DNA of 64,000 nt from Porphyra umbilicalis (taxonomy: Eukaryota; Rhodophyta; Bangiophyceae; Bangiales; Bangiaceae): positions 82,664-146,663 of the forward strand of contig KV918954.1 in NCBI GenBank assembly GCA_002049455.2. The letters run 5' to 3'. The notes under the pieces were generated by a model. That model ran no database searches and was not told where the DNA came from. It was given only the letters and a program-made list of their open reading frames with translations. This document shows, piece after piece, positions 55,302-64,000 of the stretch; the stretch's first letter is position 1, and each line of letters begins with the position of its first letter. Made by a program: the position numbers and the translations under genes.

Positions 55302-56594
55302 CGCGCCGGCGGTGGTTTGTTGGTTGGCACGCCTTTCCCTTCTGCGGTGAGGTGGGGGGTGTTGCATGACTCAATATGTGCTCGTGCTTGCCGCGGATCA
55401 CTGGCGTTAGACGGTGTGGCGCACGCACGGACGTGGGGTGGTTGGCAAGGGAGGAGAGCTTGGGGTGGGGTGTGGCATACGACCACCGCTGAGGAGAGCG
55501 GTCTGGGGCAACAGGGGCTCGCCGGCGGGCACACACACATGCTGCCCGTGGGTGATGTAGCGGGCAACGTGGATGCAAGGGCGACACGGTACACGCCACA
55601 TTGCGCTTGTATTCTATTGCGTTGTGTTTCTTCTTGATACACTGTCTCTGCGCTGGACTGCGTCTTGTTTGTCTGACTGGAAGGAGCGGCATGCATGGTC
55701 GGGCATTCCGACATCCTGCCGACGGGCGCGCTACGCCCACAGTCAGTTGCGTGACGGACGCTGCCACTCAGCATCCGGTGTGGCTGCGGCGCCGTCGGCG
55801 ACGCGCGCCACCATGATAGAGCGCGGTGCGGCTGCCCAATTTGGTGCTGTCGAGGTCTGCGGCTGTGACTTTCCCGGGTGCCTCGGCATGTTGGCAGCGT
55901 CTGGGGCCTTGGGGCCACGTACGTGTAGTAGGGCGTGGGGGACTGGGGGGTGGGCGACATCCTCACCGTCTCCCGCGCCGCGACTGTGGCCTCTGGTGAT
56001 ACGGAGTGTGTCGTGCATTTTTTGCTTGCGCCTTTGCTATTGCCCCCAACGGTGCTAGTGACATTGCAGCGGTACCGGAGCACCAATGACAATGGTTGCA
56101 ATGCCGCTGATTCCACTTCGTCGCCCCCCACTTTCCCCCCAGCCTGGGTCTGCCGACCGCCGTATACAGAGGCGCACTGGTGAGCTTCTCTGCGGCGCTG
56201 CCGGCTGTGTTCCCCCCCACGCATACAAGCCGCATACAGTATGCTGTGCCCGACGACGGTACCGTGGCGCGGCGCAGAGTGAAACAGGTGTCAACGGGAC
56301 CGACGGGAGGCACTTGGCGTCGTTTTTCTTTTTCCATCTCGCCTTGCTTGTCGTGCGTGGCGCGTCGGCACGGTCGACAACCGGCGGTGGACGGTACGAA
56401 AGGCAGAATGTCCACTAGCGGCCGCCGGGGACCCGCCAACGTCCAAATTTATGTACACCCGCGACGACGTGGTGCCCGGTACCCCGGACGGCGTGCACCC
56501 GTGTCGCCCGCGGCGCCGCCGTCACGCTACCACTCCCCCCCCCGCGCTCTCCACCCCGCTCCGCCCACCATCACCATCATCACCACCACTACCA
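55302..56594. other. Region between clpS and the secreted-protein gene
   Basis: This contains the downstream sequence of two convergent genes. Several short frames exist on both strands, none with a recognisable domain or consistent coding character. Confidence 0.4.
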
Positions 56595-57671
56595 CTACAC
56601 AGCCTGGGCAGGCGGTTGCGCAAAGTCGCTCTGCGGCAAGTAGTCGGACTGATACCGCTGCACGGTGAGGGGCGACGACGCGCACGGTACGGTGCCACCC
56701 GACTCGGGCCCGGTCGCCCGCCACGCGAGCACGTCGACGGTTCGGCACCACCTGTTGCCCATCAAGTCGCACACGTGCGGCGTAAAGGTGCGCATCGTCA
56801 TCGTGCACTGGCCCGCCGTCGTTGTCGGTACCGCAATCTGACGCGTCTCGGGGGCGCCCGCCGAGCACTGGCAGCTGGGCGGGAAGACCAAGCCATCCAG
56901 GTAGGCAATCGTACCGTAGCTCTGGTCCGTGTTGGCCTTGCGAGTCAGAGCGTACAAGATGAGCAGGTCGTCAACCGGCTGCTGATACGTAAAGTGAGCA
57001 CGTGCTAGGTAGTCATCTGCGTTCTGGACGTCCTTGATAACATCCCAGCTCGCGTAGGCGGCCATCTCAAGCGGCAGGTCGCCAGCGCCAAAGTTGGGCC
57101 ACCCCGACTGGGTCAAGGTCGTCTTATCGACGGCCGCGTCAAAGACGCCGAGCAGCGTGGCTGGCTCGAGCGAGACCATCGGGCGCACGATCGACCCGTC
57201 AGCCAACCCGATAGAGGACGCCGACTCGCGCCACATTTCCGACCCTAGCGACGGGTCCGACGAGGCGTTTGTGTCAATGTCACTGAACGTGAACTTGGGC
57301 ATGAACTTGAAGCCGTTGGCGACCAGTCGCAGGACCTTCGTGCCGACGTACGTCTGGACGTCCGAAGTCGACGAGCGGTTGACCATCGTGCAATCTGGCG
57401 GGTCGATTTGGACGACGCGCGTCCCGTTGCCGGGATTCCCCGGCTCAGCCGTGCCCGTGAACGCCACCTCGTGGCGGCACCCGTTGGTGCTGTACGTTTG
57501 CGCCGCAAACTGCCGGCCGTCGGGGAGGGTGTACACCCCGCCGGGCGCCGACTTGATCTCGTGGTAGCCCACGATGAAGGAGGAGGTCGTCGCGGCGTCG
57601 ACCGGGCGACCCAGGGCGGTGACCGCCGCCACAAACGCAGTGGCGGTGAGGAGCGCCGCCAACAGCGTCAT
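56595..57671 (-). CDS. Secreted Cys-containing protein, unknown family
   Basis: 358 residues from ATG 57671 to 56595. The same frame stays open far upstream, but only because the DNA there is extremely GC-rich; the Met before a clear signal peptide is the sensible start. Residues 1-26 (MTLLAALLTATAFVAAVTAL, then GRPVDA) form a signal peptide with likely cleavage after VDA. The mature part has about ten Cys, including SCQCS and several pairs suited to disulfides, and N-glycosylation sites at NGT, NRS and NAS. There is no second membrane segment or GPI-like tail. It is likely a cell-wall or extracellular protein. I do not recognise a catalytic motif or a family. Confidence 0.72.
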   Translation of the reverse strand: MTLLAALLTATAFVAAVTALGRPVDAATTSSFIVGYHEIKSAPGGVYTLPDGRQFAAQTYSTNGCRHEVAFTGTAEPGNPGNGTRVVQIDPPDCTMVNRSSTSDVQTYVGTKVLRLVANGFKFMPKFTFSDIDTNASSDPSLGSEMWRESASSIGLADGSIVRPMVSLEPATLLGVFDAAVDKTTLTQSGWPNFGAGDLPLEMAAYASWDVIKDVQNADDYLARAHFTYQQPVDDLLILYALTRKANTDQSYGTIAYLDGLVFPPSCQCSAGAPETRQIAVPTTTAGQCTMTMRTFTPHVCDLMGNRWCRTVDVLAWRATGPESGGTVPCASSPLTVQRYQSDYLPQSDFAQPPAQAV

Positions 57672-57699
57672 GGTGCCGGGGGGCGGGGGCGCCTGCGCT

Positions 57700-60600
57700 G
57701 CGGGCGGAAGAAGGCGGGTGGCAGGGAGGGGGGGGAAGGGCACCCACGGAAGACGCGGGAGCACCCACAGAGGCGCCGAGGGAGAGGGGGAAAGGTACCA
57801 CCGCGGACCGACCGACGCACACGGGGCGGGCGGGGACAGGGCACTCGGTCGGGCGACGACCGTGACGGGGTTGCACGGTGCGGGGAGCGGCGGCCAACCC
57901 CCGCGGGCGCCCGCGCCGCTCTTATGCCCCGCCGCGCGGGGGGGGGCGGCGCGCCCGCCGCGCCGCCGCCCGACGCGCGCCGCCGGCCGGCCGCGGGGCG
58001 CCTGGCGGGCGGGCGGGGGCTCCACACCCCCCCCTCCTCCCCCCCCCCGCCGCGCGTCGGCCGCCCAGACGCACCGCCGGTGCGCCCCAGACGCACCGCC
58101 GTGGCGCCCCGACACGCACGGCGGCGGGCGGCCGCCGCCGCTGCGGCGGCGGCTGCCCCCACGGGGACACAGACGTGACCCCGGCAGGGGGGGGGGGGGG
58201 GGGGGCGGCGCGGGCCCCACGCACCCACCCGCCCTGCTGGCGTGCGGGCGGCGTGGCCGCCGCCGCCGCCCGCCCGCCCGCGGGGGCCGCTGCCGCCGCC
58301 GCCGCCGCCGCCGCCGGTGGCAGCGCCGCCGGCGGGGCGCCCCAAATTCGACGCCCCCGCCGTCGGCGACGCCGCGGCCATTGCCGCCGCCGCGGCCATT
58401 GCCGCCGCCGCCGCCGCCGCCGCCGTCGCCGCCGCCGCCGGTCACCCCACCCACCGCCCGTGCGGCTGCGGCCGCGACGGTGACACCCCGCCCACCGCCC
58501 GTGACGCCGAGCCGCCGCGCGCGCCCGTGCGGCGGGCGGGCGAGCCACCCCCCCCCCCCCCCCCCACCCCCCCCCCGCACCCGCCCGCGGCCGCGGCGGC
58601 GTGACGTTACGGCGGCACCGGCGCTGCGGCGGCCGCCGCAGACGGCGGGGCCGACGGCGGGGCGGGGGGGTGCGGGCGGGCGTCGCCCGCCGTCCCGCCT
58701 CCCCCCCCCCCCCCCCCCCCTCCCCCGTGCCCACCGACCCGCCGCCGCCGTCGGTCGTCGGGGCCGCCCGCCGCGCCACCCCCCCCCCGCGCCCCCGCCA
58801 CGTGGCCCCCCCGACGCACCGCCGCCGACGCACCGCCGCCGACGCACCACCGCCGCGGCGTCGGCGCCGCCGACGTGGCGGGCGGGGGGGCGCGGCCACG
58901 CGAGCCGGCCGCCGCGGCCGGCGGCGGCGGCGCTCGAATGCGGCAGCGGCGGCGGCGGCGACGGCGGCGACCGCCGACACGGATGGGGCGGGCACGGGGC
59001 GGCACGGGGGGGGGGGGGGTGGGGGGGGGGGGGGGGGGGGGGACGGGACGGCGGCACCGCCCCCAACCCCGCCCCGTCGACCGGTCGCCGGGCGCCACGC
59101 GGGCGCGGCTGGGCGGGGGGACAGGGGACCCCCGCCGCCGCCCCGCGCCGCGCCGCGGCCGGCCGGCGGCGCGGCGGCGCCCGCGCCCCGCCCGTGCCCC
59201 GCCCGCGCCGGTCGGCGGCGCCGCGGGCGGCGGGGCAATTCGGGGGTGGCGGCGGCGGCGACGCCCGCGTGGCGCCGCGTCGGCGGGGCTCAAATTCGGG
59301 CGGCGCGCGCCCACCCCCCCCCCTCCCCCTTCCCGGCCCGCGCCGTCGCGGGCACGCCCGCCGCGCGGCAGCGGCCGGCGGCCGCGCCGCCGTCGGCGCC
59401 CGCCGGGCGCCCCCGCCCGCCGCATGTGGGGTGCCGACCCCACACGCGCGCGTCGGCGTGGGCGGGGGGGGGGGGGGGGGGGCGTGCGCCCCGCCCGACC
59501 CACCGCCCGCGCGCGGGGGTGTGCCCGCCGCCGCGGTGCCGCGCGGCGCGTCACGGCGGCGGCAGGCGCCGCGCGGCACCGCGTCACGGCGGCGGCGGGC
59601 GTGGCGGCGGCGCGCACGCGGGTGGGGTCGTTGCCGCGGCGGCCGCGGCGGCCGCCGCTGCCGCCCCCCGACACGCACCGCAGCGTCGACGCGGCGCGCC
59701 GGCCCGCGGGCGACGCGTCGGCGGCGGGCGGCGCGCGGAAGCCGGTGGGGCGGCAGCGGCGGGCGCGGCGGGCTGACGCTCGCACGGGGGCGGCGGCGAC
59801 ACACTGCGGCCGGGGGCGTCCCGCCGACGGGCGCGCGGCGCGTCGGTGGCACCGCTGCCGAGGGTGGGGGTGGCGGCGCCGACGGCGGCGGCGGTGGTCA
59901 GCGGCTCGGGCGCCACCCACGGTGCGGCGGTCGGTCGGACGCGGGCCGATCGGGAGGGCGCTCGCCCCGCCCGAGTCGCGGCGCCGCCGCGCGACGCGCC
60001 CGAGGTGGGGCGCCCCCCTGCGTTGGCCACCGACCTGCGGGTTGGTGGCCGCAACCGCCGAGCGACGCGGGCGCGCGGCCGCCCTTGCCGCACCGGCGCC
60101 CAAACGGCGTCTGTGGCCTGGTCGTCGACAGACCCCCGGGGGGGGACCCCGCGGTCCCCCCGCCCGCACCGAGCGGCGCGCGCACGGGGCATGCGGCGTC
60201 TGTCGCGACGCGTCGGCAGACCGGCGGTGGCACGGGCGCGGGGTCGGGTGGGGGCCTACGCTGGACGCGTGGCCGCCGGCAGGCGACCGTTGCGGGCGGT
60301 GCGGACGGGCGCCGCGGCCGTTGCGGGCGGTGCGGACGGGCGCCGGGCGGCGCCCGCCGGTGCATGGCGTGCCCGCCCGCCCGCCCGCCGCGCCAATGGC
60401 GGTGGGGGCGCGGCGCTCCACGTTGAGCTGTGGGCCGTGCACTGCCGGTGGGCCGCGTCCCTCCCCCGCGTGCCCCGACGGTCGGGTGCTCGTCGTCGAT
60501 CCGCGGGCGGCGCACCCCCGTGGGCGGATGCCTCACCGTTTTGACAGACGCCCCGCTCGCGCCCGCCGACCGCGTCGACACCGCGGTCACTGGTGCCGAC

Positions 60601-60900
60601 GAGGTGCGACTTGCTGGCTGACGGCCACCGTCACGGGCCGTCCCCCGCCCCGCGACGGTGCGGCAGTCGCTGAGACACCACGCGCGCGTCGATGCGGGCA
60701 CCCACAGCCGAGCAGCCAGCCAGTCGTTTGGGCACCAAGCGTGGGCGTCGAGCCGCGAGGAGGGCGCCGCGATGGCGGCGTTGACGGCCGAGGTGGGGGC
60801 CGCAGACGGGTTGGAACCAGAGGAGCGTTCCCGCCGGCGGAGCGGGCTCAACGACGTTTTGGTCGAGCCCTACAGGGACTCTTGGCGTGGATGGTAGATG
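57700..60900. repeat. Extremely GC-rich low-complexity block with G and C homopolymers
   Basis: About 3.2 kb of CGC/GCC/GGC-type sequence with long G or C runs (around 58187-58206, 58549-58577, 58699-58722, 59008-59041 and 59463-59482) and a 31-bp direct repeat at about 60290-60350. Frames of many hundred codons are open on both strands at once because stop codons are rare, so none is accepted as a gene. Confidence 0.8.
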
Positions 60901-61378
60901 ACAGGGAGTGGCGCAGTAGGCGGTGCGGTGTTTGTCGGCGCGCCCTTGTCCGTGTGTCTTCTTGTGCTTCCCACATCGTGCTTCCCAACAAAAAGAAGAC
61001 CCTCACGAACAAGTCTGGTCCAAGAAACTATGGTTTGATTGGCTGAGAAGGCGTTTCCATGAATCGCAGGTGTCACTTTTTTGTTGGATGACAATGAAAA
61101 GTGTATCCGCCAGCGTCGGTGCTGTGCAAGCGATCGCTGATTGATTGGCTCAGACCGCGATTGTGAGCGATGAACCACGCTTGTATTCACGATACAGGTT
61201 TGATGGGAAGGAAAATAACATACTTGTGCTGCCTCTCGTCAGCTGACAGTATGCGTTTTGCAATCCAAATAGAAGTGGCCCCGCATTGATCGGAGGAAGA
61301 ACTTGACCACATCACCTGCAGGTGAATACAAGACGACAAGTGACAACCCATATGTCCTCAGACAGCAAAACCAGTAGT
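60901..61378. other. Transition to moderate GC, no gene
   Basis: Composition drops sharply to more AT. It holds short palindromic words, for example TCACCTGCAGGTGA at 61311-61324. It lies downstream of the Fanzor gene. Confidence 0.4.
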
Positions 61379-61409
61379 CACCTCTGGAAGAGGTGAGGAG
61401 CGAAGCTCC
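61379..61409 (-). ncRNA. Two back-to-back hairpins just after the Fanzor stop (possible guide-RNA scaffold)
   Basis: On the minus strand, GGAGC-TTC-GCTCC (61409-61397) and CACCTCT-TCC-AGAGGTG (61395-61379) are perfect stems one base apart, starting within 5 nt of the TGA. In TnpB/Fanzor loci the guide RNA comes from the 3' end of the gene and the element's right end, so this is where a scaffold would be. The RNA itself is inferred. Confidence 0.3.
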
Positions 61410-61413
61410 CTAT

Positions 61414-64000
61414 TCACACCCCACGAGATGAACCTGGTGAACAGTCTACGATTACCCGCTCGAGGCGGCTCGGAGACGAGTGGCTGTGCCCCATGGCTGG
61501 CGCGGGGCTGGCAGCAGCCATCTGGCCGACGTTACTCGTCGCCAGGTCACCGCTTGCCGACGCAGCAGCTGCGTCGTGCGCCCCGTCTGCCACCACACCC
61601 AGCGCCTCGACCCGCACCGTTGGCGCCGCCACTGGCACGGCCGTGGGGGCCGTCCCGGCCTCCGCGACCGCCGGGGTCATCCCGGCCTCCGCGACCGCCG
61701 GGTCGGTGACGACAGGTCGGCGCCAACGCTCCCACGACGTGGGGGAACACCGCGTCCACGCGTAGCCGGCCTCGTAGGTACCCGCGTCGATCGCAGCCGC
61801 GTGCCGCACCGCCTGTACAGGGTCTTCCTGGGGTGGCGCGCGTGACACGGTGTACCCCCGGATGTGGGGGTAGATGCTCCGACCCTGCATGCTCTTGATG
61901 GCAACCTTGGACATGTTGCGCGCCGCGTTGGTGTCTCGCCCGACGTACGTCGCGGGACACGCGATGTTGGTACACAGCTTGACCCCCCACAGCGCCAGCG
62001 GGTCGGTCCCAAACGCCCACTTGCCGTGAGCCGCAATCGCCTGCAGCACATTTGTCCGCACCGCCTCTGCGTGCTCCTTGGCGCGCTGGGCAGCCGCACC
62101 GTCGCGTGGGCCCGACCGACTGCCGGTCGTCACACCCCGTCGCGCGCGCCGGCCGCCGCGGAGGGGCGAGGCGCGCTTGGCCGCCGACGCCGACGCGCGA
62201 TGCGCGTAGCTGCTTGCCGCATTGAGGGGCGTCAGGTCGACCGGTGAGTCGGGCGACACGTACGTGTTGCACAAGCCGTGACCGCACTCGGCACACGTCT
62301 GGCTCGTATTGTGCTCGTCCACGTACACGAGGTGCACGTGTTTGGCCATGCGCCGCACGAGGTGGACGCTGCCGGCGCGCGGCCGACACCGCCCAATGGC
62401 CAGCACCGCCTTGGTGCCGTCCACCGTGCGCCGCAGGAGTCCACCCGTCAAGCGGCGCGCCAGCACCGCCGCGTACCGGTTGCGCTGGATAAGGGCGTGT
62501 AGCCGCGCCTTGCGTTGACCGTACGTCGCGGCCGCCCCGTACGCCGCCTGATAGGCGTCTGTGTAGGTGCGGGCGATGCGCGCAGTGGCCGCCACCACCC
62601 ACGCGCCCCACGTCGTGACCTTGAGGGAGCACCCGGCCGTCAGTGACTCGCGCGACACGCCTGGGTGTGCCGCCGCCCACACCGCCACCGCTGCCGCCTC
62701 GGCACGCCTCGTCATACCGGCGCCCGTCGCCTCGCGGTACGTGCCTTTGGAGACGACAAGCGTCGCACCAGTGGGCGGGACGCACACGCGCCGGCGCCCC
62801 CCGGCGGCGGCCGCACGTTTGAGTGCGGCACACAACACGCGCAAGCGGTCGGCCGACGGCAGCGACGTGCCGGGCGCGCCGAGCTGCGGTGGCGCAGCGG
62901 GTGCAGCGGCGGCGGCCGCAGCCGCCGCGCGCTTTGCGTTGCGCGCCGCCGCCGCCGCCCGTTTCGCGGTGCGCGCCGCGCTGTGGCACACGCGCGCAGC
63001 GTGTCGCTGATCCCCGACCCACAGGGCGTACCACGCCGCCTCTGCGATGGCCGCCGCCTCGGCCTTGGCGCCTGCGTCGGCTGCCGCGTCGGTCGACGCC
63101 TTGAACAGGGCCGCCTCGCCCATCCACACACACACGTGGGTGGGGAGGCGCCACGGTTGGACGCCGCCGTCGTTGACCGCGGCATGTGCGAGCGCGCGCA
63201 GGCGCGTCAGCAGCGGCCGCCGGCCGTCGGGGCCGCTCGTCCCCCGCTTGCGGGCGACCTCTTTCCGCTGCGCGGGCGTCAGCCACTCGTCGCCGTACTG
63301 TGGCTGCGTGTACCGCGGCCGCTTGGGCGGGTCGGGGGGGGGGGGGGGGGCAGCGCAGCAGCCGGCTGCGTCGGTGCGTCCTCCAGAGGCGGCACAGACG
63401 CCTGTGCCGCCGGCGGGCCCCCCACCAGAGCTGTACGACTCTGCTTTTGGGGAAATCCCTCCGCCCCGGTCGACGCGCCGAGCGCGCCACGGCCGCGCTT
63501 TTGGGTCGTCCCGCACACCGCGTCACCGCCGCCGACGAGTAGGCCCGCCGCGGTGGTCTTGGCCGCACGAACAATCTGGGCCACAGTTGCACGCAGCGTG
63601 TCGACGGTCGGCAGTAACCGACCGCTGCGCCGCACGTGGCACTCTGCAGCTGCGGTCGCGGCCATGGCCGCCCGCGCGAGCGCGTCGGCCGCAATCCGCA
63701 GCGCTCGATACGCCCGGTACGCGTGCAGGTGCGGGGCCGGTGAGAGCGCAAACGGCACAGCGCCGGGGCAGTAGGCAGCGACGATGGACGCGACGCCCGG
63801 GTCCCACCCGACAAAGACGAGCGCCTTGACAGCGTCGGGCGCAAACGCCATGCGGTCGAGCTGCGTCCGCACGCTCGCCGTCTCGGTCGGACCCCCCCCC
63901 CGCGGCCGTCACTGGCCGCCCTGCGGCGCGCCCGCCGTGCGGCCGCCGTCGACGAGGCAGTGGCGGGGCGTCGTATCGTAAAGTGCACGCCGACGCCGTC
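61414..64000 (-). CDS. Fanzor (eukaryotic TnpB-like RNA-guided nuclease), 3' part, frame slips at homopolymers
   Basis: The gene enters from the right edge and ends at TGA 61414-61416. RuvC-I is FVGWDPGV (Asp codon 63801-63803). A basic Ala-rich central region follows. AIGRCRPRAGS and LVYVDEHNTSQTCAECG hold the Fanzor-type alternative Glu (62314-62316) and the first zinc Cys pair. CTNIACP and GRDTNAARNM give the second Cys pair and RuvC-III Asp (61933-61935). All catalytic and zinc residues of the family are present. The RuvC-I segment and the rest lie in different frames, joined at a Pro-coding run of 17 G (63334-63350, + strand). A second run of 10 C (63892-63901) also changes frame. Length slippage or sequence error at the homopolymers could explain this. 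The N-terminal recognition lobe is outside the window. The C-terminus after RuvC-III is unusually long (about 150 residues, Ala/Pro-rich). Confidence 0.8.

Noticed and set aside
56595-59852. A 1085-codon minus-strand frame and similarly long + frames in 57.6-61 kb
   Set aside because: Outside 56595-57671 the translation is Ala/Arg/Gly/Pro noise, open on both strands because stop codons are rare at this GC. Only the part starting at the signal peptide is kept.

Overview
The window reads as nuclear DNA of a GC-rich photosynthetic eukaryote. The clearest host gene is a plastid-type ClpS adaptor with an N-terminal transit-like extension. One gene has a canonical GT-AG intron. Ty3/Gypsy chromodomain retrotransposons, TA-target MITEs, a hAT element, a Tnp2-type transposase and a Fanzor (eukaryotic TnpB) are all present. 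A red alga of the Porphyra/Pyropia kind would fit, but that is inference from composition and gene content. There are no bacterial operons, rRNA, CRISPR or recognisable tRNA genes.

About 1-41 kb is a nest of LTR retrotransposons. The host of the nest is a decayed Gypsy element, D (+ strand), visible at 7398-8519 and from 28344 on. Two copies of family A (+) sit inside D: A1 (from before the window to 7397) and A2 (8525-28338, TSD ATGAT). Element B (minus strand, 12625-22971, TSD CACCT, two 768-bp LTRs) is inserted in the RT domain of A2. A 448-bp MITE splits the 3' LTR of A2. To the right are the D 3' region with a hAT element, two abutting MITEs, and a third, 5'-truncated family-A copy, A3 (35498-40945). 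In A and B, pol lies in the -1 frame relative to gag, with a slippery heptamer and a stem-loop at the gag stop.

Two features stand out. First, D, B and A3 each carry a long open frame on the strand opposite to gag-pol, between the end of pol and the 3' LTR. The D and B products align without gaps over about 100 residues, so this is a conserved antisense gene. Second, element B is packed end to end with short near-perfect hairpins, in LTRs, gag, pol and the antisense gene alike.

About 41-64 kb is mixed host and transposon sequence: duplicated segments and a TIR insertion (41-42 kb), a spliced unknown gene (44.1-45.2 kb, minus), a nine-copy 52-bp tandem repeat (47.0-47.4 kb) in front of a JmjC half-domain plus zinc-finger gene (47.6-48.6 kb), a convergent Tnp2/CACTA-like transposase (49.2-52.0 kb), nested TIR elements (52.7-53.4 kb), plastid ClpS (54.8-55.3 kb), a secreted glycoprotein-like gene (56.6-57.7 kb, minus), a very GC-rich low-complexity block (57.7-60.9 kb), and the 3' two thirds of a Fanzor gene running off the right edge (61.4-64.0 kb, minus). 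That gene is interrupted by homopolymer frame slips and followed directly by two compact hairpins.
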